From Corythucha ciliata (lineage: Eukaryota > Arthropoda > Insecta > Hemiptera > Tingidae): 64,000 bases of DNA. The DNA is taken from the NCBI GenBank assembly GCA_038030265.1, contig CM075939.1, forward strand, positions 55,533,253 to 55,597,252. Reading direction: 5' to 3'. Every line of letters begins with the position of its first letter. Position 1 is the stretch's first letter. The notes beneath the pieces are model-generated. The model had not been told where the DNA came from, did not search any database, and was given only the letters and a program-made list of their open reading frames with translations. Positions 22,813-33,358 of this stretch are shown one piece after another. The position numbers and the translations under genes are program-made.

Positions 22813-24478
22813 TAATGTATTTGTATGAAGTTGGAGCGGCAGTGAGCTCCCGAGTACTACTGAGCTCCTGATAGAAGCCAGGTAGACAGCAATGAGGGTC
22901 CGCTACAGGTGTATCGACCCGCGGGGCTCTCTCTCTGTACACAGGTGGGCTTCCCACTTTCCCAGCGTACTTACACTTCTATTCCACTCGTGCCTCCCTT
23001 TTCCCCTCCTGGTTCCACATCACATACTCGCTGTTATTTTTCTCTTTAATTTTTTTTTCTCAAATTGAACATGTCCCTAACCTTCTTTAAGCATTTTCAA
23101 GCATACTGGGCGGACCTGTTCCTGTTTTGTTTTATTGGGAACGGTAGGAGCAATTGGAATATATTTCACTAATTGGTAAAAAAGAAAAAAAGTATTTTGG
23201 AGCGTTCTGAAAGTTTTAATGAGCAAAAAAAAAAACCTGGTAATTTTCTTTTCGAAAATCCTTCACTACCTCACCCTTTACACACACAAAAAAGTATTAT
23301 GTACCCTGTTTTATGCAAATTCCAATTGAGAAAGTTGTGATCGCAAAAATGCCGCCCCTTCCGATAAAAGAAACGGCTTCTTTAATTACTTCCAAATCAT
23401 GAAATTCGTTAACTGCAGTTTACGATGCTTGAATGCAAATAATCCCCCCCTTTCCATCGTCCGGCTTAAGATTTCCCTGATTTTCGACTTTAATTAACTT
23501 GGGAGGAATTAAATGAAGTTTATCTAATCTCAAATCGTTGAGAATGAGGAAAACTGGGATACAATCCATCGCAGAATTAGAGCACTTCATTATGTAGGAA
23601 GGCACCGTCATATCAAAGTTATATACTTAAAAACTTCGTGAAAATGGGCTAAGTTTCCCCACCTCATCACTTATTTATTCTCCTTCTCCCTTATTCGAGA
23701 ACGTAGAAGTAAAAAAGATAGACCTCATACGTCGGTCCGACGTATGTAGGGGCGTTTCAAACGTTCCAAGACGAGTGGGCGTACGGCACAGGGAGCCATC
23801 AAGCACTGTAACATCGAAAACAGATAAAGTGAACAGGGCCGGATTTTGCTTTTTGCCGCTCTTGGGCTAATTTGTTTTTGCTACAGTCTGTTGGAACTTG
23901 CAAATTTGTAATAATTTAGCCACGGAGGAGAAAAAATAGGATAACTCGAAAATCGGGAACACAAACGTTTTATATTTTGTTTGTCAAAAAAGTCTTCACT
24001 TGGGGGGTTCCCGAGTTAAATGGTCCGAACGACAAAAATGGTTTTTAAAAAAACTTCATTTTATTTTTCCGCCACAAGTTATCTCTACGCGTTACACCAA
24101 TCGACTGACTGTCTTTCTATTTTCCTAGACTATTTATTCCAGTACAAAATTGAAGAGTCTGCATTTCGTAGGGATCTAGGGTTACATAGAAATACGGGAT
24201 TATTGCTCTATAACTCCTCCCTCCTTAAGTTTGGCAGTTCCACATGTCAAAATATACTGGGTACACAAAATTTTGGGGGTGATTGAGCATGATTAGTTTC
24301 AGGCGAATTTACTTCAATACGACGGGGAAGTTTGGACTCATAATAAACCTTATCACCTCCCCCCCCCCCCTAGGAAATGTTGATACTATTGATAGAGAAC
24401 CCGAGTTTTAGGGAAGTTCAGTGTTTTTCATATAATATTTAAAGTATCTCAACGTTATAATTAGTGTCGGGAAGACGA
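22813..24478. other. non-coding stretch
   Basis: Apart from the 21-bp palindrome at 23726-23746 and a short dispersed motif (23832-23862, see findings), nothing is recognised. It has an A run near 23227-23236 and a C run at 24359-24370. Confidence 0.5.
23726..23746. repeat. perfect 21-bp palindrome
   Basis: The 10-base half-sites CATACGTCGG and CCGACGTATG flank a central T. It lies in otherwise unannotated DNA. It could be a protein-binding site or a relic of a TIR element; nothing else supports either. Confidence 0.6.
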
Positions 24479-24664
24479 GGGTAATAACACACTAGACGAC
24501 TGTCGCCGCGACTGGCAAATTGGAAAGTCACGCGACTTTTCCCGCGACTGCCGGGGCGACTCTTTTTTCACTCAACTCGTACCCCAAACGCCAGCTCTTT
24601 TGGAACCCGCGGCTGTCGCGCGACGGAGCGGCTGCTAGTGAGTGGTCCCCTTGATTCTCAATCG
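24479..24664 (+). mobile_element. truncated Harbinger-type MITE
   Basis: It begins with the same AACACACTAGACGAC end as the complete element at 32851-33059 and matches it in order through GACTGCCGG, GGCGACTCTTTTTTCA, CAACTCG, GAGCGGCTGCTAGTG and GTGGTCCCCT. The similarity then stops, so the right TIR is missing. Confidence 0.75.
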
Positions 24665-25890
24665 TAAGGGTATACGTCCTTTGATGACTGTCCGGCTCCA
24701 GATGTACATTTATTTCTCAACTATTTCTCTCCAGACAATCAAATGTCTCATTAGTCTTACGCAGATCACGGTAAAAACACTTCATAGTCAAATTAACTGG
24801 TTCGTTAATGTATTCATTGTGGTAAATCGTGTCATTGAAGTCATGAGACGTGTTCGACGAATTTACATCCTCCAGAGACCACCATCAAAAGCATTCGAAT
24901 CCGAGTACAGCACTTGTGAAACCGTGAGTATTACTATCACCCATGATAATTTATGTTCTGACCGTTTAGGTCACCATAATGTGCATTTAATAGCTTTTGA
25001 TGGGATTCGGTGTGCGGCCAAACGACTGTCCTTTGACATATTCGTCTTCGATTCAGCCGATGCAGTCCTAATGGGATAACTCCAATTCACACTGGACATC
25101 ATTCCAAGACGATGCTCCCGGATTTTCTGGTGGGTGAAGTCCTCATGTACCTGAGAAGCACCGTGTTGTACCAGATACCCCTCTACACGGTAAGGCTTTT
25201 CTACAGGCAAATGAAAAATTATTCTTATTCTGTTGGACAACTCGCTCCTATTTTGCTACAAAAAATGTTGAATTTTATTGCATTATTAGGCCCGTCCTAT
25301 TGGTTGAGAACCGCGCGATTTCAGTGTCTTGATTTCAATGTGATTGTACTGTTGTATCTGTGCGTTTTCCGTGAAAATCTCGCACCCGCTTTAAATACTG
25401 ATCGCGCAGGTCCTGCTTCACGAACGAAACGGAGTTACACTTCACTGAATTTGTTTTCAACGAAGGCACGCGAGTGACCGACGTTGAAGCTACTTTTCGA
25501 CGGAAACATTGCTTAGTTCTGTTTTCCCATAATTTAGTCTTGGCTGTTTCTAAATAACGATATCCACTGAATCCCTTGGTTCTATTTATTTGAAAACTCA
25601 GATAGGTGGTTTTGGCTGAAAAATATCGTTCTAAGGGACTTGAAAGTTTTGCCTGTGGTTTATTTTAAATTGCTCTGTGTTCTGTTGTTATTCTTGTTCG
25701 CCATTTCTCTTTATCTGGTGACATACCTGGGTGTTTCACGGTGTTAACGTGTAAGTAGCCAATGTTACTTAACCCCATAGATTTCATGCCAAATGCAGTC
25801 TTTGCCATAATCCGCCACGTCTAACTATTCCTCATTTCTTAGATTTCGCGTTACTGATCTTGGTATTCCAGTGCTTTCCCAGATTCCGTC
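24665..25890. other. unassigned region upstream of the THAP transposase
   Basis: Open frames at 24642-25079 and 25112-25477 do not resemble a known family and have no matching splice structure. Any promoter of the transposase would lie at the right end of this stretch; no TATA element stands out. Confidence 0.4.
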
Positions 25891-28002
25891 ATGTCGCACT
25901 GCTTTGCTTTTGGGTGTAATCATCTCGCTATGAAGCACGTTTGTAGGTTTTTCAAATTTCCAAAAAGAAATATGAAAGAATTTAATGAGTGGAAAGCCAT
26001 GTCGAGGTGAGACCTACTACTAGCAACTTAGCAAGTCTTATGGGGGAGTTTCATGGACGTTTCCTCGAACCCCCTCCGATCCATCCTCGTCTATTATTTT
26101 AGCATACGTCTTCTCGCCTTATTTCTGCACCAATCATAAAGTTGAAGGTCTGGTTACAATCTCCAGGAAATTCCTCATATGCAACAGTAACCTTTTTTTA
26201 AGTAAGTCGTTGGAAAAACATGGAATTTCGAAGTAAAAATTCAAGCCGGGTTTACAGCTCTTTCGGAGACGAAATTTGAGAAATAATACTATTCGAGTCC
26301 TTGAAATCGAGAATTGGTGCAGAAATAAGGGGCGAAAATGTATGCCAAGTAGTTGACGAGGGGTAAAGGAATCTGTACGAAAGCCCCATTAATTTTTAAA
26401 CCTACTTGACAATTCAGAAGAGCCGACGCTGAGCCTACAGCATACAGCGTTCTGTGCAGTTGTTGCAGTTGTCATTTTGTTGATGGTGACAAATCCAATG
26501 GACCCTCAATTTTCCCTTGGACTGAGAATGAGGCGTTTAATTTCACCGGTCCGGAAAAAAAGTATGTTTTTCATAAAAACGTTTATTGGCTTCAGAAATG
26601 GGTTTTGGAATGGATTGTCCTTATTTGGAGATCAAGAAAATATCCCCCACGCCCTGGAATATTTGGCCCAGTAACCAATAATCATTTATTGGCTTTTTTT
26701 GATGGGTGGTTGATTCGATTTATTGCCTTATTCGTTTCTTACTCCATAGTTATATGCCATCTATCTCCCACCTTCATGGAAGCCAATGTTTGAGAGTATG
26801 AACGTGCTTGGGAGTTTATTATGTTTCATTCATGTTAGGTACAAGAAAAAAAGGATGGCTCCATCGGAACCTCATCATGACATCGACATGCCGAACGATT
26901 CCGACGTGGCTATGGCCAATACACATCCCGACCGTACAGTTCTGACAAGTACCTTATCTGAGGACGATGTTCTTTTAAAAATTGACAACATGGCAAAATA
27001 AATTGATAGGCTCAAACTCCAGTTGATGGAACTTGAGACGACACGTACCCCCGCTGGAAATATTTTAAGCGTCTCATATTTGAAAGGAGTTCCTCGCCTT
27101 TTCCGCTACTACACAGGGCTGCCCAGCGCCGATACGTTCGACATGTTGCTAAAATGGTGCAATCCAACAAAGCTGCGTTACTACGAAAAATGGACCGTAA
27201 CTAGCAAATCAATGACTCCGGAAAATCAATTACTGCTGACTCTAGTAAAACTCCGGCTCAATCTAGACTTCGAGGATCTGTCTGTCAGATTTCAAGTTTC
27301 TAGGACGGTGGTTAGGAATGTGTTTATCACTTTTCTCCACGCTCTTCACACAATTTTATTTCGTCTGATAAAAATGCCAAGTACAATGAAAAATCAAACT
27401 ACACTTTCGGCGTCTTTCAGCAATTTTTCGAACTGTCGGTGTATTCTTGATTGCACCGAAATTCATTCTGCGAAGCCTAGAGACAGCCTATTGAAACAAT
27501 CGGAGACTTTTTCCAACTATAAACAGCGTCACACTTTGAAGGGTCTGGTGGCTTGCTCTCCTCACGGTGTAATTACTTTTCTGTCTGATCTTTACCCCGG
27601 ATCGCACTCGGACAAAGCTATTTTCGAAGACTGCAAAATCGGAGACTTGTTGCGCGCTGGTGACCTTGTACTGGCTGACAAGGGTTTTTTAATCCACGAT
27701 TTGGTTCCTCCGGGCGTGCGTCCGTGAACATTCCTCCATTCCTAAAAAACGGGACATTCACAAAAAGTGAAATTCGAGTCACGACGGAGATAGCCCGCGC
27801 CAGAATTCACGTGGAACGTGTAATAGGCCGCATGAAAAATTATAATATTTTACTATTCATGCCGGCGAATCTTCGCCAATTCGCGTCCACCATTTTTCAA
27901 GTAGTTGGTTGTTTGATCAACTTGCACATGCCATTGTGTGACCCTGATGCGGAGGAAACCATCCGGAGATGTCGCCAACAATCCACTGGTATGGAGCACT
28001 AA
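25891..28002 (+). pseudogene. THAP-DDE transposase (ISL2EU/Harbinger-like), three exons, broken
   Basis: Exon 1 (25891-26006) encodes the first half of a THAP zinc finger (MSHCFAFGCNH, FFKFPKRN, W). Exon 2 (26418-26561) gives the second half with the C-x2-H pair (CSCHF) and SIFPW. Exon 3 starts at 26839. Splice phases fit across both introns. Exon 3 holds a coiled-coil-like stretch and the DDE_Tnp_4-type catalytic domain: ILDCTEIHS (Asp1), GSHSDKAIF then VLADKGF (Asp2), and ARIHVERVIGRMK (Glu), with LRLNLDFEDLSVRFQVS as the helix-turn-helix. It is inactive: a TAA at 26999-27001 and a frameshift near 27722. Intron 1 carries a fold-back MITE. The 3' end runs into the oppositely oriented YqaJ gene. 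Confidence 0.85.
26041..26388. mobile_element. fold-back MITE copy 1 (348 bp), in intron 1
   Basis: The ends are TGGGGGAGTTTC and GAAAGCCCCA, flanked by TTA on both sides (26038-26040, 26389-26391). Most of its length folds back on itself, with TTATTTCTGCACCAAT on one side matched by ATTGGTGCAGAAATAAGG on the other. TTA is the target used by PIF/Harbinger-type elements. It lies wholly within an intron of the transposase gene. Confidence 0.8.
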
Positions 28003-28542
28003 CCCCGCTTCTGAGACGTGACGGCCCGTTAATCTTTCGTACTCGGCCACCGCAACTTTCTCGTGGTGAAGCCCCCACTGAATAGCGCGCACTCCAATTG
28101 TGTCGTAGCTCCCCATAAGGTTCTTAAACATTGAGGGAGTGAAACTGTTTCTCTCAATTTGCTTCAATACCAGGCCGAAATTGTTGCTGGTAAGACGGAA
28201 TTTTCTTCATACTTGCCAGAGAGGATTTAAATATTGGCCTCTGGTTTTCTCTTCAATTTCTTCTATCTCGGAGATTCGATTAGTCATGTCCAGTTTGCTC
28301 AAGAAGTAGTGTTTTTTGTCTTCCGCCTCAAGAAAGTCTTTGGAAAACACAAGGCCTTCAACAGAACTTCTTGACACAACGTCTGTCACCTCTGTCGGCT
28401 CTTCGGAAAGAATCCAAGAAGTGCCATTCAATCTGTGGTGAATATTGAGATCCTCTGCGACCTCATCGAGAGAGACAACGTCTTCGGAGGACAACACGAC
28501 AAAGTTTGATTTCGTGGGGAACAATTCCTCGGCTTTTCTTAC
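27950..28542 (-). pseudogene. YqaJ-type nuclease exon of the ISL2EU-like element, broken
   Basis: After an acceptor TTCCTTCAG the frame runs VRKAEELFPTKSNF... through a polar region to RKFRLTSNNFGLVL, then AIQWGLHHEKVAVAEYERLTG and GLLATSPDG. That order (R-x-T-x-NFG, G-x-x-x-E-x-x-A, SPDG) is the YqaJ recombinase/exonuclease fold. Such a nuclease is the known companion of the transposase in ISL2EU elements. A TGA at 28207-28209 interrupts the frame, which otherwise continues. The C-terminal catalytic E-x-K part is missing: just after SPDGFLR the sequence becomes the antisense of the transposase 3' end. An internal deletion joining the two genes tail to tail would explain it. Confidence 0.8.
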
Positions 28543-28599
28543 CTGAAGGAATAAGTTAAGTTGTTAATTTGAACCTTCTAATTTCACCACTTAGGCTTA

Positions 28600-28996
28600 A
28601 GGGGGAGTTGCATTGGTGTTTCCTCCACCCCTCTCCAGTCAACCTTGTCTACTACACGGCATACACGTTCTCACCTCATTTCTGCACCAATCCTAGGTTT
28701 TAAAGACTCGTTGTAATCTTCAGGAAATTCCGCACATGCCGTAGTATCACTTTTTTCAAATTTCATCCCAGAAGTTACTTTAAATTCGCCTTGAACGTTT
28801 ACCTTGAAATTTCACGCTCTTCCTTCTACTTATTTGAAAAAAATGAATACTACTGCATACGCAGAATTTCATGAAGATTGAAACGAGTCCTCACAAACCA
28901 GGATTGGTGCAGAAATAAGGCGAGAAAGTGTATGCCGATGTATGTATGTCGAGGGTGATTGGAGGGGGGTTGATGAATCATCACTGCACATCCGCC
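28600..28996. mobile_element. fold-back MITE copy 2 (~397 bp)
   Basis: Left end AGGGGGAGTTGCATTGG, right end inverse GGCGGATGTGCAGTG, with TTA adjoining each side (28597-28599, 28997-28999). It shares TTTCTGCACCAATCC / GGATTGGTGCAGAAATAAGG with copies 1 and 3. One end base is ambiguous. Confidence 0.75.
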
Positions 28997-31123
28997 TTAT
29001 GGTTCGGCTCAACTAAGTCGAACCTTGTTTCCGTATGTGTTTTTCTCCGAAGGTCCGACTTAACTTTAAGCCGAACTTCAAGCCGAGGTAGTGAATTCCA
29101 GAATTAATACAGCATAGAACAGGATAAGTGTGACAAAAATATATTTTTTAAAAATAAGCCTCGTTTGAAATCTAAGAAACCTATATACCATGGTCTATTG
29201 TCATTCCCAGTAATGGCTATTCCTATTCCGGACATAAAAAAGTGTGATCTTTCCGAATCCATCATCAAAACTTGCAAAACGTCAGCTGGAAAGCGAGTTA
29301 TTCGTATTTAGTTCCGTATTACTTTCGTACAGTCAAGTAACTTTTAATAAAGGCTCCTGGGTTGCATAACTCGTCCATCTTCAATACTTGGCTCAAAATT
29401 CCCTCATTATGGTAGGATACGAGATCCGATGAGTCCCGAGTGGTGAGAGAGGGGAACCATGAATGCGGATTGGGAAACTGTTTGTAAAATTTCCTGAATT
29501 CAGATTTTTTAAAATACATTGATTCATAAGATGGTTCCTGGCGTATGTGTTATCGCTGAATCGAATGAGACCTACGCTAGGTCACTAGCACCAATAGTTT
29601 TCGAGTTATGATGCAATTTTTACTAAAAAACGGGTTTTTTCACCTAAAATCTTGGCAATTTTCAATTTGAAGAAACTTTCTCCTTGCGGCTCTTTCATAG
29701 ACCTTGCACAGAGGGGAACAACTAACGGCCGTCCTCACGCCAACAACATGTTGGGTATAGCAGAGCCTCTTTTGCACGCGAATGAAATTGCTCGAAGCAT
29801 AGCAACAAGGGCCGGGTACAGCGTTTTTTCCTCTTGGCGCCTCCATCCCCATTCCACCGGTCGCAGCTGTTCAGTCAGTCATACTGTTAAATTTGTAGGT
29901 AAACGCGGTATGAGTACTGCACCGCACTCGCTGAAGTGGGAGGAATGGATTTGAGCCTCACCATCTTCTTACTTGATACTCGTCTCGAAGATACTGAATC
30001 TCAATGCATCGAAAGAAGTCTGTTCTTTTGCTCCATGAAGGTGGAGAAACGACGAATGCCCGATTGGGGAGAAAAGTATACCGACGAACTGGCAAATAAA
30101 GAGAAGGAAATCAACGATAGTTGATTTCCCGAAAATTCTTCTGGAGGGGATGGATGGTGCGAGGGGAAATGACGTCAATGTTTAGATGTGATGCATTTGA
30201 GAAATATGTTGTTTACAAAATAACAAGATAAATTGTCCAAAAGAAAACCCCCTCTTCCCACACCATCCATTCTTTAACTAACCTTTGATGTAATCAAACC
30301 CCCACTCAAAATTTTTAAAAATTCGCTTTAAAAAACCCTTGATTGATTTCAATGTTTAATGTGAGCAATTGTTTTGTTGAAGATCCCTCTTCAAGAAACA
30401 CAATTGCTTGAAAAATGTGCAAGTTCCCTATTTTAGCATAAGCAGGAAATTATCAAAGATTGCGACCGGTGGTTGGTCTGATTCAAATCACCAGTTTGTA
30501 GATTTTTGAGCCATACTGAGTTGCGTTGACTCAATCCAAGAATTTTCATGTTTTTCAAGCAACAGAAGACAAAACTTGCGATTTAAGAATCAAAACTCAC
30601 GTTTTACTTCCATGTTTCCGTAGGGAATGGATTGATGGTGTTCGTGACAAAATCAAGTCCGACATGACTTCATGTTCGTGATACACAACCTCAGAAAGGT
30701 TGAAAAAAGTGGTTTCTAGCATGACGTCGGTCTGTCTCTTTTTTCCAGTGAATCGTATGAAAATGAAAACCTGTTCCTTTCTTGGTATGAGATGCACAAA
30801 GCTTTTTTGCACTAGTAAGATCATAACTCAAAAACTATTTATGCTAGCGAAGTGGCTCTGGTACTGCTTATTCAGCAATAAAAAACGCATCAGTCCTGGG
30901 AGAATCAAGCACTGATCATATACTTGGAGTGTGGTTGGATAGTTTGAAAATGGATTAAAAACAATTATTTTTGGTCATAACTCCAAAAGTACTAATTTTA
31001 GCGTCCTGGCTTTGGTCTCATTTGATTTTAGCGTTGAAAAATCTTATAAGGAATGATATGAACGCCGGTCAACCAGTAAAGTTTCGTCAAATTAAAAATG
31101 GTCGCTATATTTGGTTGAAAACC
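28997..31123. other. unassigned stretch, probably intron or insertion inside the ISL2EU-like element
   Basis: No domain is recognised. Three diverged copies of one block containing TCATAACTC-AAAA-CTA and a GGTCTCATT-like end occur at about 29560-29616 (inverted), 30823-30883 and 30973-31040. The frames 29652-29954 and 29936-30124 are not protein-like. Confidence 0.4.
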
Positions 31124-31524
31124 AGGATTTTGTACATGTGTTTCCTCTACCACCCTCCAATCCTACCTCGCCTAGGCCGCATTACGGAAATTACCGCCGT
31201 ATTTCTGCACCAATCGTGGACTTTCAAGTGCTCATTTAAATCTTCAGGAAATTCCGCACAACCGTACGATCTTGCTTTCCTGAATAAGTCGTCGAAAGAG
31301 TGTGAATTTTCAAGGTAAAAGTTTATGTGCGTTTTTCAGTTATTTTAGGGATGAAATATGAAAAAGGAAGATCGTACGGTTGTGCGGAATTTCCTGAAGA
31401 TTTAAATGATCCCTTGAAGTCCAGGATTGGTGCAGAAATACGGCGGCAATTTCCGTAACGCGGAGTAGGCGAGGTATGATTGGATGGGGGGGGGGGTCGA
31501 GGAAACACATGTGCAACTCTCCCT
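31124..31524. mobile_element. fold-back MITE copy 3 (~400 bp)
   Basis: Long, nearly perfect arms: TTACGGAAATTACCGCCGTA on the left pairs with TACGGCGGCAATTTCCGTAA on the right, and CTTCAGGAAATTCCGCACAA pairs likewise. The right end CTCTCCC is followed by TTA (31525-31527); the left end is worn. It is the most symmetrical copy, so perhaps the youngest. Confidence 0.75.
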
Positions 31525-32084
31525 TATGGGTACACATGGCGAGGATTTCCAGATTAGGTCATCCTCAACGTGCCGGGGTTGGGGGCGTGAGTACCGGGCT
31601 TTGACTTCAATTGAAGTCACCACACATCAGTTAAAATTGCAGTCCACCTCAAGTGATGGCAAAGTGTGATCCACACGCTCTGGCCGACCAATGGCCTAAG
31701 CAGGAAATCCTCACAGTGTAAACGGAAACGGTATCATTATTGTTTTCTATCCATCCTCCTTGTGAAAATACGATTTAATTTTGAGTGAACCGGTGGAAAA
31801 AGGATATTCCTAGGAACACTAATAAAGCCCGCGAAGGAATCGCGCGATTTCAGCAGAAAAAACCCATAGTATTCTATCCATGTGTTTTCGAATACAATCG
31901 CCCGCCTTACAAACGCTAAAATTGCGAGGGTCCCACCTCACGTACGATACGGGCTAACGCTTAACATTTTATGCAGCGGACTCCCAGGTGACAAATTTGA
32001 TACCGCGCATAGTTAAAAAATCACCCTCAGGATCTAGAACTATATCCATGACACACAGTTGTCATGTTATTCTTCATTTTGGTA
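31525..32084. other. non-coding stretch
   Basis: No coding or repeat structure is recognised. Confidence 0.4.
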
Positions 32085-32333
32085 TTTCAATGAAATTCGC
32101 GCTGATTTGCGGCTGAAATGGAGGAAAATCACTAATTCGCGGCTAGAATTGAGACAAATTCCAATTTGCGTCAAAAATTGAAAAATACTCCAATTCGCGG
32201 CTTCATCAGGCAACTATGAGGTTAAAATTGGGCAAAACCGTCAATTTATGGCTATGGGGGGAAACCCCGCTTTGCGGCTAAAACTGAGAAAAATCGCTAA
32301 TCCATAGTGTATGGTGAACAAAAAATGCTCAGC
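32085..32333 (+). repeat. small field of the ~30-bp degenerate repeat
   Basis: Units such as AATTCGCGGCTAGAATTGAG recur about eight times in plus orientation. It ends where the SWIM exon begins. Confidence 0.75.
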
Positions 32334-32735
32334 TTAAATTTCGTGAAGCCGATCAGTTAGGTACGTCATAAGTATTGCACAGGAAAGATCAATGACGTCC
32401 CAGATAGTTACATGGGGATCTTGGTTCTGAAAATCATCAAGGATATTCACAAACGCTAATAATGGATCACCGTTTACCGTTTTCACCGACGAAGAAGGAC
32501 GAGTCCATTTACATGGAACATCCGTCGATGATATATTGTGGCACACATGGAGGCCTAAAGCTACCATGTGATGGCAGAATAGCTCCCCACGCGGACATGT
32601 ACATCGCTGGTCGTAAATAGAGTCCCGGTCGGTTGCAATGAAGAACTGCATGGAACAAAAACCAGTAATTAAAGACTTGCGACGGATTTCAACCTTAGAG
32701 TAGTAATGCAGTAATGCTCTGTAAGATTCTTTCAT
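32334..32735 (-). pseudogene. SWIM zinc-finger exon of the YqaJ-type gene
   Basis: The minus-strand frame has the SWIM pattern C-x-C-x6-C-x-H (CTCPRGELFCHH) followed by STDVPCKWTRPS. In ISL2EU-type YqaJ proteins a SWIM finger and a PC-x-W block lie N-terminal to the nuclease. The position and strand fit the 5' part of the YqaJ gene at 27950-28542, with about 3.8 kb of intron and insertions between. The frame after about residue 80 (LAFVNILDDFQNQ) is less clear, and the exon is cut at 32334 by the tandem repeat. It could belong to another copy. Confidence 0.65.
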
Positions 32736-32850
32736 TAAGAGGTCGTCTTATGAGTTACGGGTTTCTGAATAGAGCGAATGTACCGTTTTTTTAAGGAAAA
32801 AATCAGAAGACCAATAGGTAGGTATAAGTACTTCTAAATTGTCAGAATTA

Positions 32851-33059
32851 GGGTAATAACACACTAGACGACGCGACTTGCCCCGCGACTGCCGGCTCCG
32901 GGGCGACTCTTTTTTCAATCAACTCGGACTCCCAAACACCCGCTCTTTCTCTCGACTGTCGCGGGAGTCGATAGAACCCGTGACTGAGCGGCTGCTAGTG
33001 TGTGGTCCCCTCAGAGTTCAATAGAAACTAGGCGACTGTCGTCTAGTGTGTTATGCCTC
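32851..33059 (+). mobile_element. complete Harbinger-type MITE (209 bp)
   Basis: Inverted ends share AACACACTAGACGAC with a few outer mismatches (22-bp TIR, 19 matches). TTA is duplicated at 32848-32850 and 33060-33062. Internally GC-rich, with repeated CGCGACTG motifs and no coding capacity. It is related to the truncated copy at 24479. Confidence 0.85.
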
Positions 33060-33358
33060 TTAAACTCACGCTACACTTATACGACTGCTTCTTTAGGCTG
33101 GCGAGCACAGTTCCTGAGACGAACGACGGTGTAGGGTCATAACTACATTTTAGAACGTGGTTTTCTTTAAAACTGACTTCTCCCTTTTTATATATTTTCA
33201 CTTCACCGGCCACCAAGTTCACAAGTGCAGTTAAATTTATAGCCATTATTCCTGAAAAAATGAAAAAGCCGAGAAATAATTTCTTCAACCAACACAAAAG
33301 CTCTAGACTCCTCACTTCTTCTGAAAATTAGGACGGGGTGAGGTGGGTTCTAACCTTC

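Noticed and set aside
24642..25477. Open frames 24642-25079 and 25112-25477 as genes
   Set aside because: No recognisable domain, adjacent to a MITE whose sequence the first overlaps, and no splice or start context.
29652..30124. Open frames 29652-29954 and 29936-30124 as a gene
   Set aside because: Mixed composition without domains; overlapping frames on both strands look equally open.
24479..33059. The two related MITEs as the termini of the ISL2EU-like transposon
   Set aside because: They are in direct, not inverted, orientation, and the right one is complete with its own TIRs and TTA duplication.
33043..33315. 90-codon frame after env as an extra viral gene
   Set aside because: Partly overlaps the Harbinger MITE and lacks domains; may be LTR remnant or chance.
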